Shown in pieces: positions 12,221 to 24,510 of a stretch of 64,000 nt of DNA. Origin of the DNA: Cymodocea nodosa. Its lineage: Eukaryota > Streptophyta > Magnoliopsida > Alismatales > Cymodoceaceae. The translations under genes were made by a program, and so were the position numbers. The notes under the pieces are model-generated. The model saw only the letters and a list, made by a program, of their open reading frames with translations, had not been told where the DNA came from and ran no database searches. Every line of letters begins with the position of its first letter. The stretch's first letter is position 1. The DNA lies in NCBI GenBank assembly GCA_036874045.1, contig CM072336.1, positions 4,298,001 through 4,362,000 on the forward strand, given 5' to 3'.

Positions 12221-15200
12221 TGGACTTTGCAGTGGAGTGTGTGCGAAGAGGGAATGTGGACGAAAGTGGGAAACGATAAGCGTAAGCAAACGGAGAGTCG
12301 GAATCCACTTCTACGATTTCCTGCCATTATTAAATTCGGCGGTTTTCTGTTCGAAATATGGAAGGAACGACCCTCTCCTTTCGACGATAATTACGCCGAA
12401 CTGGAAGGCCAGGCTCTGCGGACATGCAGTTCGGGTCGGGCACAGTCCCATATGGGCTTCAGACCTTTTTGGACCTTCCGTACAGGCCCAATTTTACAGA
12501 CGTATTCGCAATCCGATTGGATTTTAGAATCATTCAATTTAAAATTTAATGGATACTACTTGGATTTTGAAATTTATATTTGAAAGATATTAGAATCGAA
12601 TTTGGATATATATATCCGTCGATTAAAATCTAATTCGAGTTCATCTACCCATCTATTCGTATATCCAACAATATTTATTTTTATTATTTTATCATTATAA
12701 TCTTATTTATATTTATATTTATAACTTGTGCTTGTTTAGATGAAAACTTAGTGTGGAATAATGGAACAAATAGGACTTACAGTTGGAGAGGGACCAAGTA
12801 GAAATGAATTTTAAAAAAAAAGGATAAAAGATAAAAATTAAGATTCATTTAAGATCTACGATGTACTTAAAAAATGTGGTGAAAAGAAAAACAGAAATAT
12901 GTAGAGATTTATAAGAAAAATGAAAAGCAAAGAAAAGTACATTTTCCCTGCACTTTCTTGACTTTGTGTTTATTTCAAAGTTTAAAAAAAATTGAAATCT
13001 ACTTATCATTAAGGTAGAATTTGTATACTTAGAATCTAATAGAATTAAAAAAAAAATCTACCAAATTCTAAGTGAGGGGTATCTGTGCATCTTGTAAAAG
13101 TTGAAAAAATAAATTTCTAATCTAAAATGTACAAATTCATTTTCTTAGCTCACCCAATCCTCATATCTTCCAACATCTACTACTCATCTCCTAACCCCCA
13201 TCACTCCTAATTGCAATGTTTCACTTTTGTCATCCAATCACAAGTGCCTGACGCTCCTCGAAGACTCTAGTTGAGCTCCCAATTGTAGTGTTCGACATCT
13301 TACTCACCTGCCAACACTCCTCCAGTCTCAAGCCTTCCCTAGTGAAGGCTCCTCTAGTGTCATCTTTCCTAGTTGACACCTTCTAATCGAGTCCTTCTAG
13401 TCAATGGTTTCCAATTAACTTCTGCTTTTCCACCTCTAGTCAAGCTCCTTTAATCGAGCTCTCCTAAGTTGATGTCATCTGAAAGTAAAATCAAACTCCT
13501 CCAATGGATGGTTATTTAGTATTTAGATAGTTGTTTTGGGTTCATGTGTAGGTTTGTTTTTTAGTTAACTAGTTTATTAATGATTCTATATTTCCAGTTA
13601 TTTTACAAATTTTATATTATCGCTAAAAAGACTTATCATTGATTAACTAGTTTGTCAACGATTGTATATTTATCATAGATAACCAACGATCCTATAATTT
13701 AGCCATTTTACAAACCTTTTTTTTATTTTATTTCTGTAATAAAGGTACTATTGTTGGTTTTCTAATTAACCAACGATATAATTGTTGGTTAACTAGTTTA
13801 TCAACGATTCTATATTTCTAATTATTTTACAGATTTTATATTATCACTAAAAAACCTATCATTAGTTAACTATATATTTTAAATTATTTCTACAAACTTA
13901 GTTTATTTCATTTCATTGTTAAAAAATTATTGAAATTCTGATTATTTTTGTGTAGTTTCGATCTAACCAAACATCCTTTGGTTTTTTATTAAAAAATCAA
14001 AATTTAAATAAGAAAGTTCAATCTAATCAAAGCAAGCTTCAATCAAACCGACATCCTTTGATTTTTTTTATTAAAAGAAAAGGAAAAATTTTAAAAAGAA
14101 TATTCGATGTAACCAGAGATCCTTCGTTTTTTTATTAAAAAAGAAGAAAAAATAAGATAGAAATGTGTCTTCAACCAAGTTTCATGATTGAGTTGTTGGT
14201 AAAAGTGTTATTGTCATCACTCCAAAATGGCACGTACAAAGAATTTCATATCTATAAATATTTATAAACACATAAGTTACAACTAAAAAATTGTATCAAG
14301 TTTATATATAGATATAATGTAATTTTCATAAGAATACATAGAATAGATGGATGATCTAAATGAAATAATGACATACTTAATTAATTGGTAAATGATATAT
14401 AAATATTTAATTTAATAATATATTAATTAATTAATATAAAGTAATTAAATTTTTGATTAATTATATTTTCATTAATTACTTTAATTTGTTATTTAATTTT
14501 ATTAAAAATCAATTCCTATTTGAAAAATAGTATATTGATTTAGATATTCTTCTTTCTTTGCGTATCACCATGATGGATTCCACAAGGGGATTTGAGAATC
14601 GAGGACAAACGCAGCGTGAGTGAGATTAAGGTTTATTTCAAAGAGAGAAGAGTAAATGAAGGAAAGAAGGTTTTTTATAAGTCAGAAGGTAAAATAAATC
14701 ACTTTCCAAACTTTATTAGGAGGATTAGGAAGAATAACATGATATACATACATGCCCACCATCTCCTTAATCGGTGCTCCTCATTTAGTACGAAACCTAA
14801 GAGTGAGATATTTGCGTATCCGATGGAGAAAACAACAATCCATTTACTTTTCTTTTGTATTCTGTCCTTAAAGATTTAGAATTTTCTAGTCCAAGAACAA
14901 ATGTAACGTATCGGATTTTATTCTTCTTTTAGGAACCAAACTTATCTGTTGTCTGTTACGAGAAACGGAACCGTTCGATTTCGGCCATCTTTAGGTTTTA
15001 TCGTCGAATTTTAATGATGTCATGTAATAACATTGAAAATATTTCCTTGATACTCCGTTAACGTTATTTTTTAATGGCTTACCTGTGTTAGGATATATAT
15101 TCTTTCTTTTGAGCAGGATGAAGGTAGGAAAATCAATAAACAGTTCAGGGGAAACTGCCCGGAATTGGGACTGGAATGCAAAAATACTTTACCTTAAAAT

Positions 15201-17550
15201 CAATTTCATTGATAACGAATAAAAGAGCTGTATTATGAAATGAGAATGCCCGTGCCCACGCCATGGCATGTGTTGGCCTCCAAAGTCACACTTCCAGGAA
15301 GGAACTCCGTCCATCGGCTCATCTTCGCATGTGCCGGTCGTTAGGAGTGCAGATGGAAGATTTGAAATTAATGAATCATATTTTAACGTATTGCTTTGAC
15401 TTAGACTTGGTTCGATACTGTTTTCTAACCAGAAAAGATTGATTCGATTCACATATTGACATACAAGTTGAGAGTGAATTGAATTTAAACGATGTTATCA
15501 TATTATGGACCAAACCATGTGACTTAAGGACTATGGATTTGATATTGTTTGGTCATTGGTCAGTAGCTATTTACTTCCAATCATGGTTAGCCCATAATGT
15601 TCAGATGAATGTTTTAAGAATTGGACCGAAAAACGACCCATTTTCTTTGTTGGTTGGTCTGTCAAATTTTGTCGAATCAGATGACATCATTTCTCAAAAC
15701 ATTTTATAAATTAAAATATGGGAAAAAGCAAAAAATCCAAAAAGAAAGATAAAAATCCTAGAAACTTAAAGATTTTTTTTCTTTTCTTTTTTTCCAACTA
15801 TATTCAGCATTACGATAGCAAAAGATTGTAAAAAGAAATCACACATATTAAAATTCCAAAAGAGAACCACATTACCTCCAACAAGTTGCTCGTTGAAAGG
15901 GTTTTAAAACTCTAAGACACAAAAGAAAATTAATAAGTCTATAAATAATCAAACAACGACAATGTACTCAATGAAGTTCAAACAATAGGAGACATTGCTT
16001 GCATCTTAAGTTTCGATTTTTAAAATGTTAATGTGAAAACATTATCAAAAAAAAAAAAAGTTCCGTGAAAACCACAATTATTATCATTATTTTTTTCAAA
16101 CTCGGTGAAATCCACAAGTGGAAAATAAAAATCAATACATACCGGCGCACACAAGTAGACCGAACGCTGAACGCCACCGTACACCACCGTACACCGGCGC
16201 TGCCCGTCGTCGCACCACCGGATGCGAGCATCGGAAGCGAAGCACTAGGTCGAACGCGTGGCAGAGAGATGCGTCGCCTAGGGCGTATGGCTTCCAGAAG
16301 AGGGATTCCATGTCAAAAGATCGAACGATCGATTCGGCTCGCTTGGTCGGCCGTAGAAACGGTCCAACTGGGGAACACGGACCGGTAGTCTATTGGTTCG
16401 CGGTCGAACCGGTCTTGATGTCACTGCTTTGGGCTATTGGTTAAATAATCAAGTGTTTTGGCATCTTTGTCGACTACACAGAAGCTGCCGCAGAAAGGAG
16501 GACTGCATCGTCTGTGCTCGTAGATCACAACATCAAATCAACCCCTCAACCCCTCAATCTCTGGACTATTCTTGCTTTCAAGGCTACGAGAGCCCATTCA
16601 AAACTTAAAACCAGCTGTAATCCTATTCAGCGGGGATTCATTATATTCTACATCCGAGTGCGTAATGTTTGACAAATTCAACTGATGTGATGCAAAGATG
16701 ACGCTAGAGTACACTTTTTTTGGCACGCTCACATCAGACAAATTTTTTAACGGTGACGAATTTACTGAGCAATTCGACCGAAGAAAAGTAGAAAACCCAT
16801 AAGATGCCTTTGCAAGTCATGCCGCTGATTTGCCTTAAAAGTGATCCGACAAGGAGAGTGAGTATTTTTAATTGGAGTCGAATGGAAAATAGATGGAAAT
16901 GAATAAAAGGAACGATACTTTTCATTTGACCGAAAAGAATGCTCAAAATAAGGTTTTTGTGCTCATTTTTTATTGGAAATTAAATTTCTTTGATTTACAT
17001 CACAAGCTCCTTCTTTCTTTCCCATCTTTCGCCTAAAATAATACAATTTAAAGGAAAAATATTTTCTTTTTATTTTTTCTACTACACAAATTAATACCAT
17101 TGCTGGAGTCAATCTAAAATTATCATCTGGTGATTACGGTTTCCTTTAACTCTTTTTTGTTTATTTTCTTTCATTTTCATGACATAAATACTTTCTTTGT
17201 GTAAAGGAAATAAAAAGAAATAGAAATATTTGCGTGTGTGGAAATGAAAAATAAGAAATAGAATGTGAACAAATACAAAGTTCATTGTTACGAAATATAC
17301 GCGGCTACTTGAATGCATAAAACTTGTAAAATTAAAGGTAAAAAAACACTAGAATTCAACGACCTATCAAAATAAATAAGCGAAAAGTTTTTTTTTTGCG
17401 ACACACATGCATATCATACGCTTGTGGTAGACCTTTTGCCGTACACTAACTGAAACCGTGTGCAGTTCCATTAATCTAAAGCTGCAATTTCGCATTGGGT
17501 TTCATACACGCCAATTTAATTGTAAGTAGGCAAGTCGACTACAGATTTTC
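12221..17550. other. Spacer: MAP65 upstream region and decayed repeats
   Basis: 12,221-12,480 is GC-richer and is the upstream region of MAP65. Overlapping plus-strand open frames there have no family look. 12,540-15,100 is AT-rich. Within it, 13,560-13,900 repeats a unit built on 'ttaactagtttatcaacgat' at about 13,565, 13,655 and 13,790, and 13,960-14,160 repeats 'catcctttgattttttattaaaa' variants three times. 15,240-15,350 is a GC-balanced island with an open minus frame that I do not recognise. 16,140-16,600 is a GC-rich island, also without recognisable coding. The rest shows nothing definite. Confidence 0.45.
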
Positions 17551-17551
17551 A

Positions 17552-17560
17552 TTTATAAAT
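17552..17560 (+). promoter_or_regulatory. TATA box of the plus-strand aspartic protease gene
   Basis: The sequence TTTATAAAT is the only good TATA element just upstream of the protease gene. A normal TATA-to-start distance of about 30 bases would place transcription start near 17,583-17,590. That is downstream of the first in-frame ATG (17,580), which argues that translation begins at the ATG at 17,610 or 17,628. Confidence 0.5.
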
Positions 17561-17579
17561 AACGAGGCAAAGCAAGAGA

Positions 17580-19189
17580 ATGGTTGCCGAGAAGCTGAAC
17601 TACCGAGCTATGGCGTCTCTTCCACCCATGGCCTCTTCTTCCTTCCTCATCCGTCTTGTTATCTGTTGCTTTTTCTGCCTCATGGTTGACGGAAGAGAGC
17701 ACCGATCAGAATTTCATGCCGTTTCTCTGGACACGGTGGCACCTGAACTGAGCTGCTCCGGAACGAATGGTTAGTAAAAAAAACACCGGTGGTCTGGTAT
17801 TCGATGCGATTCAGATCCTTTTATTGGTTTATAGAGTGGGAAATAGATCCTAGGTCCGCCTGATCATTTTTTGTATGGATATGGATATGACTCTTACTAA
17901 ATAAGTTGGGTTACTATGGTGTCCCTTCTGTTACAGCAGCGAGAAGGAATTCAATGACGATAGTTCATCGGTTCGGTCCCTGTTCGTCGACGCCAGAGTA
18001 CGGTCACCATCCACGGCGAGGACTCGCCATGCTCGTCCACCAGGATCAAGCTAGAGTCGAAGCCCTCCATCGAAGGATGCAGAACGTCGTAGAAGGCAGG
18101 CAACTAGAAGCATCTGAGGATTCGCTCGCGGTAAGCAGAGGTATTTCTCTCGGCAGCGGCAACTACGTCGTGACGGTCGGCATCGGCACGCCCACGGTGG
18201 ACCAGACCATCATCTTCGACACTGGGAGCGACGTCTGCTGGCTCCAGTGCCGGCCTTGCTTACGGTACTGCTACGTGCAACAGGAGCCCATCTTTGATCC
18301 GTCGTCCTCGACTTCCTACCGCCGCGTCTCGTGCAACGCCACGGCGTGCATGCAACTGAGCTACAACGGTTGCAAAGCAGGCATCTGCTTGTACGGCGTC
18401 CAATACGGCGACAACTCGTCCTCGATCGGGTTTCTGAGCCAAGACAAGCTGACAATCTCATCGACCGCCGTCTTCGATGACTTCGTGTTTGGGTGCGGCC
18501 AGATGGACAACGGCATGTTTGGGAGGACAGCGGGGCTGTTCGGCCTCAGCCGAAACGCTCTTTCGGTGGTCTCGCAAACATCGGATGAATACGGACGCGT
18601 CTTCTCCTACTGTCTTCCCGTCAAATCCAGCGCCACCGGGTCGCTGATCTTCGGTGGTGCCCACTCGACCAACATATCCTACACGCCAATGTTGACCGAC
18701 AAGCGCGCCCCATCGCTCTACGCCCTGGAACTAACCGACATCAGCGTTGGCGGGGTACAACTGTCCATACCGTCCACCGCCTTCTCCACCGCCGGCACCA
18801 TCATCGACTCTGGAACGGTCATCAGCCGATTGCCACCAACAGCTTACGCCGCTCTCCGGTCGGCGTTTCGGCGTAAAATGGTGGCTTACACTCCTTACAG
18901 GCCTGGGAAGCCGCTTGCAGGTTTTCTGGACACTTGCTACGACGTGGCGGGGCACAGCATCATAAAAGTGCCCAAGGTCGCCTTGCATTTCGGTGGTGGA
19001 GCGGTCGTCGACCTTGACGGATTGGGAATCGTCGTCTTCCTCGACAAAGCTCACCTGTGTCTTGCCTTTGCTTCCAACCGCGAAGATACCTCGGTGGGCA
19101 TCATCGGGAACAAGCAGCAGATGGGGCGCGAGGTGGTCTATGATTTGGCGAGAGCACGCGTAGGGTTTGGAACGGGACCTTGCAACTGA
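17580..19189 (+). CDS. Nepenthesin-type (A1) aspartic protease, secreted
   Basis: This is a pepsin-family endopeptidase of the plant nepenthesin/CND41-like group (At5g10770-like). Exon 1 is 17580-17769 and exon 2 is 17937-19189, with a phase-1 intron of 167 bases. The product is 480 aa from the first ATG. The two catalytic motifs are intact: FDTGSD with Asp158 and IIDSGT with Asp354. A flap YGD lies near residue 220, and the Cys-rich nepenthesin insert (WLQCRPC to about residue 215) and the C-terminal NKQQ segment are present. A strong signal-peptide core (FLIRLVICCFFCLMV) follows the third Met at residue 17, so ATGs at 17,610 or 17,628 are better start candidates than 17,580. Residues about 64-130 look like a propeptide. 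The gene faces a paralogue at 22,682-24,423 with the same intron position and phase. Exon 2 is GC-rich. Substrate is unknown. Confidence 0.93.
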
Positions 19190-22100
19190 AACAACGGAAA
19201 ACACGATCAAAACTTTTTTTTAAGCGATGGATGGATGATGTTCATGTAATATTTGCGTAAACCGACGATATATAAGAGAATAATGCTTGTACCACATTCC
19301 TACTTTGCGTTTTGTTTTTTTTACTCCGAAGTTTGCCGTAACCGGAGTTTGGAATTTGGATGTGTAGTTTGTTTGTTATAATAACGCTGTTTGGGAATTT
19401 ATATATATATATATTTTTTAAGTATAATTTGATTTATAATTGGTTACATGTGTTATCGTTTATGATATTATTTTATTATTATAAATGATTTTATCCTTTT
19501 TATATATGATTGGAGTATGTTATGTTTATTTTTATATTTACAACTTTAAATTAATTTACTTTACGTCGATTTAAAAAAGTAATGTATTAAACTTATTCAA
19601 GTAGACAAAATCGTGCCATTTTACGTTTTATAAAATTGAATAGCATAATTTTATTTATTTAAAAATAAGTTAAATTTTCTTATAATGAAAACCTCAAAGT
19701 AAGGTAAATTTTTTTTTTTTATTGTAGATGAAATGACTATTCAATGCAAAAAATGAAAAATAAAATGATAAGGAAATTAATTTTACTTTAAAAGTGTATA
19801 ACTTTAAAAATGAATTATGTAAATGGTAACCAAACGGTAACTCCACTTCAGTTGGCACTAGAAGCTAATTTTTCTTCACTTAACTTCAACTCTACATGTT
19901 GCTAAAGTTGAAATTAAAATTAACCTAACGCATCGAGAAATAGGTCTTTGTTGCGAAAGACATCTGGGGAACATAAAGCTTGTTGTTACTTGTAATTATT
20001 ATTGTATCGATATAAATGTCCAAATAAATAAGAAAAAAGAAAATATTAGATTGAAATTCCGGGAAAACATTATTAATGTAAAAAAAATATGTATAATGAT
20101 AATTTCCGTCGTGATGTTGTCGACGACGAGACCGGACGAATTTCAGGTTTACATACATACTAATTTTTGTGAACGTTATTAGCTCATGGGCCATTATCAG
20201 AACCCAGCTGTACATGGATGTATATGGAAAACCTTGAACACCATCCATCCATCCATTATAAACATCAAAATCAAAATCAAAACCTGTCTTTTAGTAGAAA
20301 CCATGGGCTTTTGACTTCCCAATTCAATAACACAACGATTCCTACAAGAAAGAAGCACATACCGTTCGGTCTCCAGCGTCTCGACTACATTTAACCGATG
20401 ATTATCATATTCAAATTATCAAATACATCACCACCACAGAACGGAGATACGAAAGAAGCAGAAGCTCGATCAATGCGAACCAAAAGCAAAAAAAGAGTCC
20501 CTGTTTTTGCTTCATTGTTCTCATAACGACTTTATCCATTTATAATAAAAAAAAAAAAAAAATCTGGCTGTCTTAATTACGTTTCGCCAGGCAATTAACT
20601 ACCCAACTTCCAGTAAACGAATGAAGCCTACGGGCCGAGATTTCTCCTCGGTGTGCTCTCTCTCAAGAGCCTATGGGCCGTAATAAACGAATGAAGCCCA
20701 AGACATGTCCAGGAGAGCCTGGGAATGGCAAGGATGACGGCCGACGAGTTATGGATGGGCATTGACTCCAAGGACAATGTGGTTTCTTATCGTTACTTCT
20801 TGTTCACAAGATTACTTTGATTAACCTATAACTAATTACGTTGATTCTTAATTAATTTAGTTTAAAAGTCAAATCGCCAATACCCCTAAGTCATTCCAAA
20901 TTCTGTCAACATTTGACGTGATTAAGATGTTGTAGTCTCTGATATATATATTTACCAAATCGACAGACCATTTTGGGACGAGGGGTCTCTTCTTTCTTGC
21001 TTTCACCTCTTCTCCTTTTACCTTGTTCATTCGTAAAGCACTTATTTGTATAACTATTTATTTCAATAGTATTTGAAAAACACTTATTTAATAAACAATT
21101 ATTTTAAAGAAAATTATTAGCACGAAAAAAAACAGAACAATGTACAAAAATATGATGTACATGATCTTTACTGCTACTTAAGTTTTCCCAGAATATACAA
21201 CCGATCGGTAACAATCCCAAATAGGCAACAGTACATGATTAATTCAATTAATTAAAATGAAGACGCTCATGGTTTACATAACCCCAAAAGTTACTAAGAA
21301 AGAAAAAAAAACTAGTTATATATATTGATACAATTAAATTTAGTATTAGTACGTAGTACTAGGATGAGGATCTGTATACAGTTGTGTTTTTTCGTTGGAG
21401 GAGAGGAATAATATTGTATCGATCTCCCACGGCTACACTGAATTTCTCACACATCCTTATTCATTTATATTAAATATTTAATAATTTATGAATTTATAGA
21501 CTTCACTATGCTGAAACGGGAAACAATAGAAATAAAAGGAAAATGAGATCGAAAGAAACAGCTCCCCTGTACGTTGTTTTGTATTGTCAAGAAACCGTTG
21601 TTTTATTATCATGTCACCTCTGTTTCATATATATAATGTCGGCATGCATCTACAGCTTCGGGTGACTCTTTGTTTTTGTTTAAATAATCACAAATTTGTA
21701 ATAATTAATTTCAATCTCTCAAAATTTACATTATAATAGCTACAAGTACGTACAACTGTTTCTAAATCAATATTTTTGATTATGAGCTGTGGCGGAGAAT
21801 TACTAGATTAATGGGCGATAATTCGAAAATTTCATCCAATTATTTTTTGCTTAAGAACATTGGTTAAACTAATAATTCCAATAAAACGACAATAAAAACT
21901 AGATATATCGTTACCTTAATTTAGAAATCAATAATAATTTTAAATTCCTAGAACCCATTTTGAATATATTAATAATGCATTAAAAAATTAGCCGTGCAGA
22001 GGACAAATGTATCATTATTAATTCTGCCGACCCGAACACTCCAATGAGATAAGACGTGGTCCCCTCGCCCACGCGTGATTATAATAATCTTTCCTTTGTT

Positions 22101-22680
22101 TGTTTAGCGAAATGCCGATAGTTTCGTAATAATCTAAATTAAGATGCGTTTTCCTCGCAAGCGAACTCTTCCATGGGCTTTTTACTTTTTATACTATAGC
22201 CCATATCGACCTTATATTATTGGGTTGGACTAAATCGCGGCCCAACAAATTGATTTGAGTTTTGAACCCACGCTCTGCCCTCCTTGCTGTTCGTTTTATA
22301 GGAAATTTAAATTAAAAGAAAATTATGGAAATGATATATTGATTCTACTGCTACCATAGCAACAATAAGAGCAGATATAGCTACAATAAATTGATTCTAT
22401 TGTTGCTATGTCCAATGGTCATCGTGAATTTCAGTCATTCCAATTGTATACTGATTGGGATATTTTTGGGACCTTGCCTTTGAAATTATCAATTAGACAT
22501 TCGTACCTAGATAGAGTTGCATGCGATAAAGCTAGCTTAGAAATATATACAACTTGATATAACATTTATTAATCAATGTACTTTCTTATTTAATCAGTTG
22601 AACTTTGTTCTTGTTTTCAAATGTAAAAGCTAGTCAACATCTGCTGCAAGCCTTCTTAATATATCTGTTGTCCGTCGTCG
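19190..22680. other. AT-rich spacer between convergent protease genes
   Basis: No gene is seen. 19,190-19,320 is the 3' UTR of the plus-strand protease, with AATAAT near 19,280. 20,600-20,710 contains the phrase aacgaatgaagccc twice, 65 bases apart. 22,355-22,410 holds a 13-base inverted repeat (stem catagcaacaata, loop 30). The remainder is AT-rich and featureless, with short simple repeats at about 19,400 (TA) and 20,238 (CCAT). Confidence 0.5.
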
Positions 22681-22681
22681 A

Positions 22682-24423
22682 TCAGCTGCAACCTCCGGCA
22701 CCAAACCCAATCCATCCCCTGGCCACATCGTACACCACCTTGAACGTCCTCTGTTGCATGTTACCGATGATCCCCATGTCTTTGGGATCATCATTTCCGG
22801 CGAACGCCAGGCACACCTGTGACAGGCTGCGCACGAATATTATCCCCGAAGCATCCACTTTCAACGACGTCCGTCCCCGGAACAGCAGCTCCACCGTCGG
22901 GATCGCCACCTTGTCGTGGCCGCTAAAGTCGTAGCAAGTGTCGAGCAGGGACAGTGCTGCCGCCCTCGGGTACTTGGACATGCCTCTCCGGAACGCAGCC
23001 CGGAGAGCCGTGTACGCCTTGGGAGGAAGACGTGTTATGACCGTCCCGGAGTCGAGGAGGGTCCCTACCCTCCGAAACACGGTGGACGAAATTTTTATCC
23101 TTCGACCGCCGACTCTGATACCCACGAGATCGACGAAGTAGAAGGAGGGCATGCTGCGGTCCACCAACATGCGTGTGAATCGGACGGCGGCGAAGGATGT
23201 TCTCGTGTAGTCGCGCCCGAAATTTAGGTAACCCGTGGATCCGGACGTGGACGGCAGACAGTAAGAGAAAACCTTCGTGTACTTTCTTGCCGTTTGCGAC
23301 ACCAAAGACAGGCGGTTCCTGCCGAGACCCAGCAAGCCGGCGGTTTCGCCAAACAGTCCGTCGTTCCTCTCACCGCAGCCGAAGAAGAATCGAGGAATAA
23401 CTTTACTTCTTGATAAGGTCAGGGTCTCTTTGGCGAAGAAGCCAACAGAGTAGGAGCCGTCGCCGTACTTGATGCCGTAGACGCAGTTGGAGTCGGAGCA
23501 GCCGTGTCGGTTGCCGGTGGCGGATCGAAGGGCGGCGCATTGAGGGGAATGGCAGCTGACGTTGGCGTAGGTGGAGGATTTGGTCGGATCGAAGATGGGC
23601 TCGCGTTGGGAGTAGCACTGCGTGACGCAGGGTTGGCATTGGACCCACGTGACGTCGCTGCCGGTGTCGAACACGACCGTGAGGTCCCGTTTCGGTGTGC
23701 CCAGGCCGATGGTCACGACGTAGTTGCTGGTGCCGAAGGAACTGCCCATGCGGGCGGGGATGCTTGTGAAGGACTGGGTGGACGATGGATCGTCGACGGC
23801 GGTTTTGGTTCGACGGCGTCGGCGGATGAAGTTGGCGCGCCGCTCATCTTGAAGGAGGAACTGGGTGAGGTTTGGTTGCTCGGTCTTGTCGGGCGAGCAT
23901 GGGCCATGACGGTGGGAGATCTTCATGTCGGTGCTGGTGTTCGCTACGTACGTACGATTACCAAACACACATAATTTTTTTTGAAAAAAATTATTACTTG
24001 CATGATTAAATCTTAATTAATCATAAAAGATCACAAGTACAATATTAATTTATCTCGACCAGCTGAAGTAATACAGATAAATAAATAATTCATATGCATA
24101 TGTTGATCGATCTTGAAGACATGTATATAATATACCTTCAGGCAGTGGGGAATTCCTCATCTATATATATAATTATGGTCCATGGAAATTAATTAATGTT
24201 AAGCAGCACTAAATCTTGATTAATTTGCTTAATTAACGAGTAGGCGAGCAGAAGCGATTGCGAATTAATTACCTTGTGTGGCGGAGGAACAGACGGTGCT
24301 GGGCATGCGCAGCAGAGACTTCACCTGGAGAACATGGTGAGTATGCGGCCTGGAGTGGCAACAGACAAGCAGTGAGCATGAGATGACGAGGCAAACGAAG
24401 CAAAACAACGTCAAACAAGTCAT
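22682..24423 (-). CDS. Nepenthesin-type (A1) aspartic protease, secreted
   Basis: This is a paralogue of the convergent gene at 17,580-19,189. Exon 1 is 24423-24273 and exon 2 is 23943-22682. The intron is phase 1 and sits at the same place as in the other copy. The product is 470 aa. A signal peptide is clear at the start (MTCLTLFCFVCLVISCSLLV). A propeptide-like basic stretch (RRRRTKT) ends near residue 98. The catalytic motifs are FDTGSDVTWVQC (Asp143) and LLDSGT (Asp348), with the flap KYGDGSYS near 209-216. The Cys-rich insert and ending GFGAGGCS are typical of the group. All residues needed for activity are present. It should act in the secretory pathway, vacuole, apoplast or possibly plastid, as family members differ. 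The ATG at 24,423 is the only sensible start and lies about 80 bases below a TATA box. Confidence 0.94.
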
Positions 24424-24501
24424 GCTGGGATCGAGAGAGACGGCGAGTGGGTGTGGTGTCTTGAATCTCAAATTAAGCTCTCCGGCCTCTATCACACCCG
24501 G

Positions 24502-24510
24502 TTTATATAA
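24502..24510 (-). promoter_or_regulatory. TATA box of the minus-strand aspartic protease gene
   Basis: On the minus strand the sequence reads TTATATAAA, a strong plant TATA element. It lies about 80 bases upstream of the ATG at 24,423, so transcription would start near 24,475 and leave a leader of about 50 bases. Confidence 0.6.

Noticed and set aside
12227..12583. 118-codon plus-strand open frame above MAP65
   Set aside because: It covers the promoter-proximal region of the minus-strand MAP65 gene, overlaps another open frame, and has no recognisable protein features.
18731..19210. 159-codon minus-strand frame opposite the protease
   Set aside because: It is a shadow of the GC-rich protease exon, which keeps antisense frames free of stops. 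The sense frame has complete catalytic motifs.
23504..23974. 156-codon plus-strand frame opposite the second protease
   Set aside because: It has a Gly/Ala/Val-rich composition typical of antisense translation of GC-rich coding DNA. The protease on the minus strand explains the region.
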